The position numbers and the translations under genes were made by a program. A stretch of DNA of 64,000 bases from Vampirovibrio sp041737375 (lineage in GTDB: Bacteria > Cyanobacteriota > Vampirovibrionia > Vampirovibrionales > Vampirovibrionaceae), in assembly GCF_041737375.1 (NCBI RefSeq), contig NZ_JBGSRV010000018.1, forward strand, positions 62,001 to 126,000. Direction: 5' to 3'. The notes below the pieces were generated by a model, which saw only the letters and a program-made list of their open reading frames with translations, did not search any database and was not told the origin of the DNA. Positions 26,455 to 36,309 of this stretch are shown one piece after another (the first letter of the stretch is position 1; each line of letters starts with the position of its first letter).

Positions 26455-26823
26455 ATGAGTACGCAACTGGATCCCATCGAGCTGGCCCTCAAGGCCCCCG
26501 TTACCAAAGCCAACCTGAACACCCATGTGTTTGTTTGTACCGGAACCTCCTGCAGCAAAAACAACAGCGAGGCCACCCTGGCCAAATTTTGGGAAGTTTT
26601 GGCGGAAAAAGGGCTACTCTACGGCAAACGGGGTTCTATGGAAGGTACGGTCATTGTAACCACTTGCGGCTCTATTGGACTGTGCGCCGTGGGGCCAGCG
26701 GTGATGATTTATCCCGCCGGGGTTTGGTACTACAACGTTCAGCCGGACGATGTACCTGAAATTGTAGACCAGCACATCATTGGCGGACACCATGTGGAGC
26801 GCTTGCTGGCCCTGCACTTTTAG
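26455..26823 (+). CDS. Thioredoxin-like [2Fe-2S] ferredoxin
   Basis: 122 residues. HVFVCTGTSCSKNNS and VTTCGSIGLCAVGPAVMIYP are the cluster-binding motifs of thioredoxin-fold ferredoxins (Shethna/NuoE-like); Cys 28, 33, 71 and 77 are the likely ligands. YPAGVWYYNVQPDDVPEIV and a closing VERLLAL are typical of the family. It carries electrons between partners not identified here. It is single and ends in a strong terminator shared with the RNase E gene. Confidence 0.9.
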   Translation: MSTQLDPIELALKAPVTKANLNTHVFVCTGTSCSKNNSEATLAKFWEVLAEKGLLYGKRGSMEGTVIVTTCGSIGLCAVGPAVMIYPAGVWYYNVQPDDVPEIVDQHIIGGHHVERLLALHF

Positions 26824-26866
26824 TGCCAATACTTATCACGCCCTAATTTTGAATTATAACCACCAC

Positions 26867-26900
26867 AAAAAAGCCTGAAGCGTTATGCCTCAGGCTTTTT
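26867..26900. terminator. Bidirectional intrinsic terminator
   Basis: AAAAAGCCTGA and TCAGGCTTTTT form an 11-bp stem around an 11-base loop, serving the ferredoxin gene on plus and the RNase E gene on minus. Confidence 0.85.
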
Positions 26901-26917
26901 AAATGGGTCAAAACAAA

Positions 26918-29230
26918 TTAGCGTTTGGTGGGTGGCTTTTTAATACTGCGCTTGGCCGGACGCCCACCCCGACGGCGGTTCTTTGCCGCCTCGGCCTGAG
27001 CCACGGCAACAGCGGTGCCGCCACCATCTTCATCCTCTACAAAGTCATCATCATCATCGGCGTCATCGTCATAGTCTTCAGAATCATCCGAATCTGAAAG
27101 CCCCGCACTCATCCCGTCCGATTCATCATCGGCAGGTTCAATATCAGGGGTTTCCACAGGTTCAGTCTGCAATACATCCAGATCATCAAGGCTTTCCTCG
27201 ATTACCCGCTTGACGGCACGACCACGGCGAGGTTTCTCAACCACCTCCACCTCGTCGACCTCCTCTTGCTCGGGGGCCGTATAGCGAACTTCACCGGCGG
27301 CTACGGCATTGACATCAGCAATCACCACCTCGGTGCCATCCTCATCATCAGAAGATTCCACTTCATCAGAGGCGCCATCGTCATCCGCTTCTTCCTCAGC
27401 CTCTTCCGGACGAGTCATTCTGCCACGGCGAGGTCTGCCAGCGGCTGGATGCTGCCGAGCCGGGGCTTCTTCAGCAGTAACTTCTGCCTCAGGCTCCTCA
27501 GCCCCTTCTTCGCTGCTGTCCTCTTCAAACTCATTGGCGTCTTCCAGCTCTCGACGTTCGGAAAAAGGAATATGCGCCGAGTTTTCAATGGAATGCACCA
27601 AAGAAACAATGTCGTTGGCCTTGGGATTGATGCGGGTTAAAACACTGTTAATGGGTCCGGGCAAGTAAGCCAGCTTGGTCACCAGCGATAGGCGAACCCC
27701 GGTCAGTTTGTAGAACTTCTCGCTGAAGTAATCCACCAACCCTTCCTGTTCGCTGGCCGGGTTCTTTTTGTTAGCCAAATTATTCAGCAATACCGTACCG
27801 GGTGTAATGTTGGATTGCGGCCCTTGTGGCTCGCCACCCTTCTTTTGAGTGGCCGCTTCCGCCAAATTGCCAAGCGCCACACGGGCTTTGTCTTTTTTGT
27901 TGCTGAGCGAAACCGCCGGTTTAGGCAGCTGCTGCAAGCGATTGGGTTGACGGGTGGGCAACTTGCTGCGGCCTTGCTGATGACGCCCGCCCCGGCCTTC
28001 GCCGCCTTCGCCGGTGTGCATCCAGCTGAACTCTTCCAGGGCATGCCCGGTGCCGCCGCAGGTGTTACAGCGCCTTGTAAAAATTTCGCTCAGAGATTGA
28101 CCCTGACGGTGCCGGGTCATTTCCACCAGCCCTAAATCGGACAACTGGCCAATTTGAGGCTTGGATTTATCCGGGGCCAGCTCGTTTTCAAAGCTCTGTA
28201 GCACGGTCAACTGATTGGCCCGAGATTCCATATCAATGAAATCCACCACAATCATGCCGCCGATGTTCCGCAACCGCAGTTGCCGAGCGATTTCCTTGCA
28301 GGCTTCCAGGTTGGTTAGTTTAATGGTTTCCGCCTGCGATTGCAGACTGGTAAATTTGCCGGAGTTGACATCCACCACGGTTAAAGCCTCGGTGGGCTGA
28401 ATGTAGAGGTAACCGCCACTGGGCAATGGTACTTTGGTGTTCAGGGCCAGCTTGATTTCCTTGTCCACCCCGGTGCCTACCAAAATGGGCTGGCTCCCTT
28501 GAAAATGGGTGACCTTCACCCCTTTGTCCATATTCCAGTTTTGCAACAGCTGCTGAGCCCGTTGTTGGCCAAAGGCGCTATCCACAATAATTTCGGTGAC
28601 ATCTTCATTCACCGCTTCCCGAATGACGCGGTACAACAAGTCCTGATCCCGATACAGCAAGGTAGGCGGGGCCGCCGTATCCGCCATGGATACGATATTC
28701 TGCCAGCGCTCCAGCAGGGTTTCAAAGTCTTCGGTAATATCCGATTCTTTCTGGTTAGAGGCTTCTGTACGAATGATCACCCCCACCCCAGGTGGTTTAA
28801 TGAGGCTCACCACCGATTTTAAACGGGAGCGCTCAACGGTTTCCACAATTTTGCGGCTAATGCTAATACCCTTGGATTCCGGCATCATGACCAAAAAACG
28901 TCCGGGCAAACTCACATTGGTACTCACCCGAGGGCCTTTGTGGCCGGTGGGTTCTTTCATAATTTGAACCACCAGCTGCTGCTTGGGTTCCAAACGAGCC
29001 TTCAGGTCGCCTTTTCCGGGCACATCACTGGAGTGCAAAAAGCCCATTTTATCCCCGCCCACATTCACGAAAGCGGCATCAATACTGGGCAGAATATTTT
29101 CCACCGTAGCCAGATACACATCCCCTAGCAGCATATCGCCCCGGTGAATGATAAATTCAACGGCCCGATCATCTTCCATTAAAGCGGCGATGTTATCGTT
29201 TTCCGAAATTACAATTTTGCGTTTTGCCAT
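26918..29230 (-). CDS. rne: Ribonuclease E/G
   Basis: 770 residues. An S1-type RNA-binding domain at about 35-120 leads into the RNase E/G catalytic core: metal-binding Asp in VVDVNSGKF (near 290) and VVDFIDM (near 331), and a Zn-link CNTCGG (near 388). The enzyme makes endonucleolytic cuts in single-stranded RNA for mRNA decay and rRNA/tRNA processing. The tail from about 560 is long, acidic and low-complexity (Glu/Asp/Ala), ending in a basic patch, RRGGRPAKRSIKKPPTKR. Such tails in RNase E scaffold degradosome partners. It sits just downstream of the TIGR03960 radical SAM gene in the same direction. Confidence 0.93.
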   Translation of the reverse strand: MAKRKIVISENDNIAALMEDDRAVEFIIHRGDMLLGDVYLATVENILPSIDAAFVNVGGDKMGFLHSSDVPGKGDLKARLEPKQQLVVQIMKEPTGHKGPRVSTNVSLPGRFLVMMPESKGISISRKIVETVERSRLKSVVSLIKPPGVGVIIRTEASNQKESDITEDFETLLERWQNIVSMADTAAPPTLLYRDQDLLYRVIREAVNEDVTEIIVDSAFGQQRAQQLLQNWNMDKGVKVTHFQGSQPILVGTGVDKEIKLALNTKVPLPSGGYLYIQPTEALTVVDVNSGKFTSLQSQAETIKLTNLEACKEIARQLRLRNIGGMIVVDFIDMESRANQLTVLQSFENELAPDKSKPQIGQLSDLGLVEMTRHRQGQSLSEIFTRRCNTCGGTGHALEEFSWMHTGEGGEGRGGRHQQGRSKLPTRQPNRLQQLPKPAVSLSNKKDKARVALGNLAEAATQKKGGEPQGPQSNITPGTVLLNNLANKKNPASEQEGLVDYFSEKFYKLTGVRLSLVTKLAYLPGPINSVLTRINPKANDIVSLVHSIENSAHIPFSERRELEDANEFEEDSSEEGAEEPEAEVTAEEAPARQHPAAGRPRRGRMTRPEEAEEEADDDGASDEVESSDDEDGTEVVIADVNAVAAGEVRYTAPEQEEVDEVEVVEKPRRGRAVKRVIEESLDDLDVLQTEPVETPDIEPADDESDGMSAGLSDSDDSEDYDDDADDDDDFVEDEDGGGTAVAVAQAEAAKNRRRGGRPAKRSIKKPPTKR

Positions 29231-29308
29231 AACTGAAATCCTTAAAACTTAAAAAACTTTCAATAACTGTTAAAAAACTCTTCATCAACTCGATTGGGTG
29301 AAAACAGG

Positions 29309-32149
29309 CTAAGTCTGGGAAGCCGGAATTGCTTCTTTCAACGGTTCCATTTCAATGCTGGTGCGGGTCAAAGACCATTTCAGCGTTGGATTGATTAAAT
29401 CTAGCACCCAGGAGGGTTTGACAGAGGCAAGCCCGCGCTCCGTTAAGGCTGTTTCACCCAAAGCGTGGCCTTGAGCTGGAATACCCTGCTCATCAAGGTC
29501 ATTGCTTTCGGGACGCGTTCCCTGGCTTGCGTTTGCATCAGTTCCCGTTTCTACCCCGTTCATGTGGTCGGCGTTCTGCGGTTTAATTGAAGCAGAGCTA
29601 CCGTTTGTGCTGTTTCTTGCACCACTTCCGGCTTCAAGTCGCCGGAGGGTGAAGGAAACAGCCCCGTCTCCGTCGACCTCAAGATGTTCAAGGTATGGTA
29701 CTAAATCTAAAACTTTTTTGGATGTCTGCTTGCGAGTGCCTGACTTTTGAGTCACCTCGACTTCGACTGGCAAAATCGATTGTGATTTCAGGAACGCAAT
29801 GCGTTCACTCATATTAACCTGACTTCCCGAATCGGCGCAAGTCGTGTTTACAGAGTAATTTGCCCGATAACGCAAGGTGCGGATGCTGCGATCGATACTA
29901 GGGGTACCAATGGGGATTAAACGCTCCTCCAGAATCTGGCTCAACGGTGAAAGATACGGGTTCAAACGGGCCTGAACCCCGGTCATGCGCTCGGTCAGCT
30001 CAATATCCAGATATTCACCTTCCGCTTCCGTAAATAGAGGCAGGGCGGGGGCAAAGCCTATTTTGGGGCGAGGGTTAAACCCCTGACTGTAAGCCACGGG
30101 CAGTTTGCTGCGGGAGATGGCCCGGTAAATCATCCGAAACCAGTCCAGGTGAGAAATAAACTTTAAATCGCCTCGTTTTTCAATCTTCAGGCGAACCTTA
30201 CACACCGGGTCTTTCTTGTTCTGGGGCGTCTCTTCCGGTTCCGACTCTCCCGAAATCGAGTTTTGAATGCGCTTTACGTTTTTAAAAGTAGGCGTTTCAA
30301 TGAACTTGGGCCAGGTGCTATACGATCCGCACACCCCGCACACGCTGCACTCCTCAAAACAAGGGGTGGTGCTGCTGGCCTGAGTTGCTTTGCGGTATTC
30401 TTCCTGAAGCCATTGCTTGGTCAAGCCCACGTCAATGGGGTCCCAAGGCAAAACTTCATCCAAATCGCAACAGCGATCACGGGTATAGGCTTCATAATGA
30501 ATGCCCTTTTCCTCCAGGGCCTCAAACCAGCGGGCGAAGTTCTTGGTGTCATCCCAGGCATCCAGATAAGCGCCTTTGCGATAAGCCGATTCAATCACAT
30601 CGGCCAGCTCCACCCCTGCCCGAGAAATGACCGCTTCCAGCTTGCTGATTTCAGGATCGGTAAAATTCAGCTTCACCCCCCGAAAGGCCCGAAACTGCTC
30701 CCGCAGGTACTCAATCTTGTGGTAAAGCTGCTCCATGGTATCTTGGGCAAACCACTGAAAAGGGGTATGGGGTTTGGGCACAAAATTAGACAGGGTAACA
30801 TTGATTTCCAGAAAGGTTTTTTTGGACAAGCCCGGTTCCCGCTTGATTTCCAGGCATTCCTGCTGCATGCGGCGCACAATGTCCACAATGCCATCCAAAT
30901 CCGCATGGGTTTCGGTGGGCAGGCCAATCATAAAATATAGTTTTACCTTGTTCCAGCCCGCCCGGTAAGCGGTGGTAACCGCGTTCATGATTTCCCCATC
31001 GGTCAGGTTTTTGTTGATGACATCCCGCAGGCGGGTGGTACCAGCCTCGGGGGCGAAAGTAAGGGTACTTTTGCGAATGCTTTGCACCGCCTCGGCCACA
31101 TCCAGACTAAAACGATCCGCGCGTTGACTGGGCAGCGACAGGGACACGTTCTCTTCGGCCAGCGCCTCAGACACTTCCAGAATCAAGGGCTTGAAATAAG
31201 AATAATCGGCAATAGACAACGACAATAGCGAACACTCTTCATAGCCCGTTTTTTGAATCTCTTTTAAAGCGGCGTTCTTGATGTTTTCAATGCTCTGCTC
31301 CCGCACCGGCAGGTTGATAAAGCAGGGTTGGCAAAAGCGGCACATCCGGTCGCATCCACGACGGGCCTCTACCGTAATACGGTCATGAACCGCCCCAATC
31401 AGGGGAATCAGTGGGGCCACATCCACCGGATTTTCGGCAATGTCCACAATGCGTTTATAGGCCTTGGCCGTCACACCCGGCACATACAAGCCTTCCAGCT
31501 GACCCAGCTGTTTAAGCAGTTCCGGCTTGGCCCAGCGTTCCTTTTTGCTTTTTTGAATCAAGGTTAAAACTTCAAGCAAAACCTCTTCGCCATCCCCAAT
31601 AATAAAGGCGTCAAAAAAGGGAGAAAGGGGCATGGGATTGGCCGATCCAGGGCCTCCCGCAATCAGCAACGGGTAGCGCTGATCGCTGCGGTGTTCGCTG
31701 CGAAAGGGGATTTGGGCCGTTTCCAGCAAACCGAAAATGGTGGTGTAATTCAGTTCGTACTGCAGGGAAAAGGCCAGCGTGTCGAAATCTTTAAGCGGCA
31801 CGAAGCTTTCCACCCCGTACAGGGGCATTTGATGCGCCAGAATTTTTTCCTTGAAGTCCGGGGCGGGGGCATAGACCCGATCGCACATAAAATCAGGCTG
31901 CTGGTTCACCAGAGAGTACAACATTTTCAGGCCGTAGTTGGAAAACCCAATCTCGTATAAATCGGGGAAAGCCACAGCCATACGCACCGCCGAACGGTCA
32001 AAGGACTTGTGGTAAGTACCCTGCTCCAGACCCAGGTAGCGCGCTGGCTTGAAAACATGTGGCAAGATTTCTTCCTCAAGGAATCGTTTGTCGATTTGAG
32101 GGGTGCTGGGGGTTTTGGAAACCTGGGATGTCTTGGAAAAAAGACTCAT
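29309..32149 (-). CDS. TIGR03960/TIGR03936 fusion radical SAM protein
   Basis: 946 residues from the ATG at 32149. CDRMCRFC near 266 (CX3CX2C) binds the radical SAM [4Fe-4S] cluster, and the surroundings (LPSQRADRFSLDVAEAV; FAPEAGTTRLRDVINK) match TIGR03960 proteins. After an extra Cys cluster (CFEECSVCGVCG, near 600) comes a DUF2344/TIGR03936 domain (KRGDLKFISHLDWFRMIYRA; SQGFNPRPKIGFAPALPL). A Ser/Asn/Gly-rich insertion at about 830-900 interrupts the C-terminus. The reaction is unknown; the gene is commonly next to RNase E/G, as here, which suggests an RNA-linked role. Confidence 0.9.
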   Translation of the reverse strand: MSLFSKTSQVSKTPSTPQIDKRFLEEEILPHVFKPARYLGLEQGTYHKSFDRSAVRMAVAFPDLYEIGFSNYGLKMLYSLVNQQPDFMCDRVYAPAPDFKEKILAHQMPLYGVESFVPLKDFDTLAFSLQYELNYTTIFGLLETAQIPFRSEHRSDQRYPLLIAGGPGSANPMPLSPFFDAFIIGDGEEVLLEVLTLIQKSKKERWAKPELLKQLGQLEGLYVPGVTAKAYKRIVDIAENPVDVAPLIPLIGAVHDRITVEARRGCDRMCRFCQPCFINLPVREQSIENIKNAALKEIQKTGYEECSLLSLSIADYSYFKPLILEVSEALAEENVSLSLPSQRADRFSLDVAEAVQSIRKSTLTFAPEAGTTRLRDVINKNLTDGEIMNAVTTAYRAGWNKVKLYFMIGLPTETHADLDGIVDIVRRMQQECLEIKREPGLSKKTFLEINVTLSNFVPKPHTPFQWFAQDTMEQLYHKIEYLREQFRAFRGVKLNFTDPEISKLEAVISRAGVELADVIESAYRKGAYLDAWDDTKNFARWFEALEEKGIHYEAYTRDRCCDLDEVLPWDPIDVGLTKQWLQEEYRKATQASSTTPCFEECSVCGVCGSYSTWPKFIETPTFKNVKRIQNSISGESEPEETPQNKKDPVCKVRLKIEKRGDLKFISHLDWFRMIYRAISRSKLPVAYSQGFNPRPKIGFAPALPLFTEAEGEYLDIELTERMTGVQARLNPYLSPLSQILEERLIPIGTPSIDRSIRTLRYRANYSVNTTCADSGSQVNMSERIAFLKSQSILPVEVEVTQKSGTRKQTSKKVLDLVPYLEHLEVDGDGAVSFTLRRLEAGSGARNSTNGSSASIKPQNADHMNGVETGTDANASQGTRPESNDLDEQGIPAQGHALGETALTERGLASVKPSWVLDLINPTLKWSLTRTSIEMEPLKEAIPASQT

Positions 32150-32357
32150 TGAACGAGCCAATCGTTATCAAATCTGGGTAACTGGGGAGTCCGACGCTTT
32201 AACTGGAACCACAAGGGGCATTCAGCCTAATTGGAGTATCGGCTCCCGATTTAAGATGGAAAGAGTATAGCTCAAATGCAGGCGCTTTGAAAGAGCATAC
32301 CCGCTTTTAAAATGTTAAAAAAGCCAAAAAGTGACTGATGCCAAGGCAAAACGGGCG

Positions 32358-33332
32358 CTAGTTTTTAAATCCGGCAGCCTTAAAGGGTGTTCCCTGATCT
32401 TTTTTTCCATCCATGCTTTTAGCGCCCGCTTGTTTCAGTGCTTGAGCCAACTCAGTGTAATTCATCATTTCAGCCAAATACAAAGCGCTTTTGCCGGTGG
32501 ACTGAACTTTGTCATGCACATTTGCCCCCGCTTCCACCAGCCGAAGGCCCACTTTTTCAGCATCCGGAGAACCGGATCGCAAGGCCAGCATCAAAGGCCC
32601 AAAGCCCTGAGCATCTTTCTGGTTTACATCGGCCCCGTTGTTTAACAACAAGTCAACCGCGGCCAGATGACCGTAGCGGGCGGCCCCAGCCAGTGCCTCA
32701 TTTTTATTTTGCGGGGTGATACCCTGAGCCAGCAGCAAGGCCAAAACATCCACTTGTCCTTCCCGTGCGGCGTACACCATGGGGGATTGAGGCCAGGGAG
32801 CTTCGTAACGATAATTAGGGTCGGCTTGATGCCGAAGCAGAATGCCAGCCAACCAGACATTCCCCCGCATGGCGGCCAGCATCAAGGGAGACTCCCCATG
32901 ATGGCTGAGTACATCGGGCTTGGCTCCCATTTGCAACAAACTACGGGCGGTGGTGCGATCATCGATAAAAGCCGTGTAATGCAACGGAGCAAAACCCTGG
33001 CAGTCCCGATAATCAGGACACAGGGCGGTTTTATTCAATAACATCCGCCACGAATCATTTTCGGTATTTTTAAGCGTGTTCAGGCGGTTAAATTCGGGTT
33101 CTGGAATTGTGGAAAAAGCCTCAAAAGTATCCTGACTGATTGAGAATTGCCACGCCCGAGCTGGAGGGAACGCTCGATTTTCCACTTTCCCAACGGCAGG
33201 CCCCTCACCACCGTGCGCCCTGGCACCCGCAGGCAACGGGCTCGCTTTTAACCTGGGTCTGGAAAACAGGCCAAAGGAACGAACATCCAACGGAGCAGAG
33301 GGATTAAACAGGCTCATCAAAATATCCAGCAT
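32358..33332 (-). CDS. Ankyrin repeat protein
   Basis: 324 residues. Residues about 115-310 hold about six ankyrin repeats, for example GFAPLHYTAFIDDRTTAR, GESPLMLAAMRGNVWLAGIL, LAGAARYGHLAAVDLLLNNG and DAQGFGPLMLALRSGSP. The first 110 residues are low-complexity and contain no signal peptide. Ankyrin repeats mediate protein binding; in host-associated or predatory bacteria they may be effectors, but nothing here shows secretion. It is read alone on the minus strand, with a short gap to the TPR gene. Confidence 0.85.
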   Translation of the reverse strand: MLDILMSLFNPSAPLDVRSFGLFSRPRLKASPLPAGARAHGGEGPAVGKVENRAFPPARAWQFSISQDTFEAFSTIPEPEFNRLNTLKNTENDSWRMLLNKTALCPDYRDCQGFAPLHYTAFIDDRTTARSLLQMGAKPDVLSHHGESPLMLAAMRGNVWLAGILLRHQADPNYRYEAPWPQSPMVYAAREGQVDVLALLLAQGITPQNKNEALAGAARYGHLAAVDLLLNNGADVNQKDAQGFGPLMLALRSGSPDAEKVGLRLVEAGANVHDKVQSTGKSALYLAEMMNYTELAQALKQAGAKSMDGKKDQGTPFKAAGFKN

Positions 33333-33409
33333 TTTAAGAAACGTAATTACTACACTCTTAACAGAAAATCAGGAGACTGTCACCTGTCAACTTCAATGCG
33401 TTCCGCCCC

Positions 33410-35260
33410 TTAGCGATTGCGATTTTGAACCATTTTGCGTTTTAAGCGATTCATTCTGGATTGGGCGGAGCCTGATTTTTCCCCCAAAGGTGCTAGCCCA
33501 AGGTAGGCATAGTAATGATCGGCGGCCAAGGCATCCAAATCGCTTTTTTCATACGCTTCGGCCAGCCGGTAATGGGCTTCTGCGTTGCACTGGTTGTGGG
33601 TCAGCGCTTGTTTTAATTTTTCAATAGCAAGTGGGCGGGTTTGGGCAGAAGTCCAGTCTCTAGCCTCAGCCACCCCCATTTGAGATTGCCGCTTGGCTTG
33701 TGCCGCCCTGGACAGCCCCAGTCGGGCCGCGGCATTGTCAGGCAGGCTTTTTAAAACCAGTTGAAATGATTCTTCCGCCAAGTCGGGCAAGCCCATGGTT
33801 AAAAACAATTCGCCAAACACCATATCATTCCGATTGCCTTCTCCCGTGCGGCGGGCTTCACGCAAAGCGCTTTGCGCCTCCTGAAACTGAAAACGGGCCA
33901 ACAAGAGCGTTCCTTTTTCAAAAGATTGATAGGGCTGTCGGCCGGGCTCTCGCAAGGCCACCTCAATCAACTCGGGGGCCTTGGCTTTATCAGGCGAAAG
34001 TTCCGCACCCATTTCCCGATCCAGTCGGGCGCTGATCAGGCGGGCTTCAAAGTTATTGGGTTGGTATTGCAACGCTTGTTCCGCATAGCGTTTGGCCTCG
34101 CCCTGACTGATTAAATCATCATCTCTCAGCTTTTGGCGGGCCAGTGCCGTTTTGGCCACAGACAGAGCCTGACCAACTTTGGCCTGATCCTCCGGGTGTT
34201 GGCCCAGCCAGGCACGATAGAGGGCAATGGCCACTTCTGGCTGCTGATTTTGAACGGAAAGCCGCCCCAGCCGCTCGGTGGCCTCCCAATCGGGCGAATT
34301 CGATTCCTGTAAGCGTTTCCAGTGAGACAAAGCCGCCGCGATATCGCCTCTGGATTCCAGATAGCCAGCCAGCCGCTCCCGAGCCTTGGTGAGTTCGGGT
34401 TTTAAGGCCAGCGCCTGCTGATAATGTTCCACCGCAGCGGCCCCGTTCCCCTGTTTTTCATAAATAAGCCCCAGTTGATAGTGGGCCGGGGCATGGGCCG
34501 GATTAAGCCACACCGTGCTGTTTAATTGAGCCAAGGCTTCATCCAGCCGGTTTTGCGCCGTATAGGCCACCGCCAGAAAATAATGGGCGGCATCATCGGC
34601 GGAATACCTTTGAATGGAGCGTTCTAAATAAGGAACCGCCTCATTATATTGTCCTTGCCGAACCAGCCATTCGCCCTGCCCGGTTAAAACCCGGTAATGA
34701 TTGGGCGCCAGCAAAGAGGCCTTGCCAACTGCTTCACCCGCCTCCTGCATGCGGCCTTTGTCCATATAAATACGGGCCAGATGAAGATGGGCATCCACAT
34801 AGCCCGGTTCATAACGCAAAGCGGTTAAAAAATGCTGAATGGCCTCATCCTGAAGCGCCTCTTTTTGATTGCGCACATGCTGATTGGAAGCGCTGGTTTG
34901 ATAGTAGGCAATTTTGCCCAACCCATTCCAACCACCCGCAGCACGGGGGTTTTGGCGAATCGCTTGCTGGTATAAGGCTTTGGCCGCCCCCAGTTTATAT
35001 TGCCCGGCCAGCCGATCGGCTTTGAGAATCAGCCCTGATGCGGGGAAATAGGCATGAACCGAAGGCGGAAGGGTTTGCGACTGTATCTGGCTGCTGAAGG
35101 AGGCGGACCCCTGCAAAGGGGACATCGCCAAGGCCGCAGGAATGGGCCAGTGGTGAAGCAAGGCACCGCAGGGGCCATACACACAGCCCATCATCAGGAG
35201 GGCGATGCACACAGGTGCCCGGTATTTTCTGTACTTTTTGTCAGGCTGTTTCCAGGCCAT
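33410..35260 (-). CDS. Secreted or anchored TPR protein
   Basis: 616 residues. The N-terminus (PVCIALLMMGCVYGPCGALL) is a signal or anchor sequence with a Cys that might allow lipid modification, though a clear lipobox is not visible. The remainder is TPR repeats from about 75 to 600, such as GGWNGLGKIAYYQTS, VDAHLHLARIYMDKGRMQE, AHYFLAVAYTAQNRLDEAL and APAHYQLGLIYEKQGNG. No catalytic domain. Together with the proteins at 948, 11305 and 35659 this makes several independent TPR proteins in 36 kb. It probably acts in the envelope as a scaffold; partner unknown. Confidence 0.75.
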   Translation of the reverse strand: MAWKQPDKKYRKYRAPVCIALLMMGCVYGPCGALLHHWPIPAALAMSPLQGSASFSSQIQSQTLPPSVHAYFPASGLILKADRLAGQYKLGAAKALYQQAIRQNPRAAGGWNGLGKIAYYQTSASNQHVRNQKEALQDEAIQHFLTALRYEPGYVDAHLHLARIYMDKGRMQEAGEAVGKASLLAPNHYRVLTGQGEWLVRQGQYNEAVPYLERSIQRYSADDAAHYFLAVAYTAQNRLDEALAQLNSTVWLNPAHAPAHYQLGLIYEKQGNGAAAVEHYQQALALKPELTKARERLAGYLESRGDIAAALSHWKRLQESNSPDWEATERLGRLSVQNQQPEVAIALYRAWLGQHPEDQAKVGQALSVAKTALARQKLRDDDLISQGEAKRYAEQALQYQPNNFEARLISARLDREMGAELSPDKAKAPELIEVALREPGRQPYQSFEKGTLLLARFQFQEAQSALREARRTGEGNRNDMVFGELFLTMGLPDLAEESFQLVLKSLPDNAAARLGLSRAAQAKRQSQMGVAEARDWTSAQTRPLAIEKLKQALTHNQCNAEAHYRLAEAYEKSDLDALAADHYYAYLGLAPLGEKSGSAQSRMNRLKRKMVQNRNR

Positions 35261-35658
35261 TGTAAACCCGTTCGATTGGCATAAAGCGGTCTTTCGCTGT
35301 TTTTATCTTCCTGCTTTTTAAAGCCCAACACTTCCTCTAAATTCCTGAGATCCATTGAGGTCCATTGAGATCCAGGGGGGGGAAGAAGAACAGGCGTTGT
35401 TCTGAAAATTACACCCCCATGGGGATGTTTGTTACGAATTATTACTCCCCACATGGGGAAGGACACCAAGGCATTTGCAGACTATACGGCTTGTAGCGTA
35501 AACAAATAGATGATTATACGGATTTGTAGTGGTGCAAAAGGCCGGTTTTAAAGTACTTTCCAGCGGTGGATTGAGTAGCCGGACGTTCGCATTCACCGCG
35601 ATTTGATAAGATGATTTAAACAAATTACCCAGATTCAAGAGTGAGGGTTGTCGCCAGA
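35261..35658. other. Divergent intergenic region with two G4C4 palindromes
   Basis: Between two TPR genes. A run of G at about 35377 and CCCCATGGGG (35415-35424) and CCCCACATGGGG (35447-35458) are notable; the palindrome centres lie 33 bases apart. No convincing gene is present. Confidence 0.5.
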
Positions 35659-36246
35659 ATGAATTTTTTGAGCAAAGTTCTCAATTTTTCGGCGGAACGG
35701 TACCTGAAAACCGCAGGTGACCTGTTTATTTACGAAGGGGATTACGAATCCGCCTTAGGAATGGTGGAAAAAACCCTGGAAATGGAGCCTCAGGATATTC
35801 GGGCGCTGGTGCTGCGAGGCGACATTCTGTATTGCCTGAACCGGGATCAGGAAGCGTTGGAAACTTTTAACCGGGCGCTGGTCATTAATCCCCATAGCGT
35901 GGAAGCCTTAATTTCACGAGCCGGTGTTCTGGATGTATTGGGTAAATACCGTGAAGCGCTGGAATGCTGTAATCGGGCCTTTGAACAAATCCTGCCCTAC
36001 CAAAAATTTTTACTGCCCAGCTTATACGATCAAAATATTGTGCTGCTGTTGCGGCTTAAAAAATACAGGCAAGCCCAGTTGTTACTAAGGGGCAGTGAAA
36101 ATCGCCTGCCCAAAGAAGAACACGAGTATTTGCTGAGTTGTTACAGCCATATTCTGACCCGTTTGTCTGAAACCCGCCAAAAATCACGAGCCAAGGCCAA
36201 AGCATTAAACCTGGCCTTGCTCACGCAGGAAAAGACAAACCTGTAA
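35659..36246 (+). CDS. Small TPR protein
   Basis: 195 residues from the ATG at 35659 (GAGGG about 11 bases upstream; the GTG at 35641 is less likely). TPR repeats at about 20-130 read LYEGDYESALGMVEK-like helices: ALVLRGDILYCLNRDQEAL, SVEALISRAGVLDVLGKYR. The C-terminal third is basic (RLSETRQKSRAKAKALNL) and lacks repeats. No signal peptide, so probably cytoplasmic. It is a single gene closed by a strong terminator. Confidence 0.8.
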   Translation: MNFLSKVLNFSAERYLKTAGDLFIYEGDYESALGMVEKTLEMEPQDIRALVLRGDILYCLNRDQEALETFNRALVINPHSVEALISRAGVLDVLGKYREALECCNRAFEQILPYQKFLLPSLYDQNIVLLLRLKKYRQAQLLLRGSENRLPKEEHEYLLSCYSHILTRLSETRQKSRAKAKALNLALLTQEKTNL

Positions 36247-36278
36247 GCACGCTTTATCTCCACTGGACACACCTTGTA

Positions 36279-36309
36279 CCACTAGACGTGATTCTAGTGG
36301 TTTTTTTTT
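36279..36309 (+). terminator. Intrinsic terminator of the 35659 TPR gene
   Basis: CCACTAGA (36279-36286) and TCTAGTGG (36293-36300) form a perfect 8-bp stem with a 6-base loop, followed by nine T residues. Confidence 0.92.
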
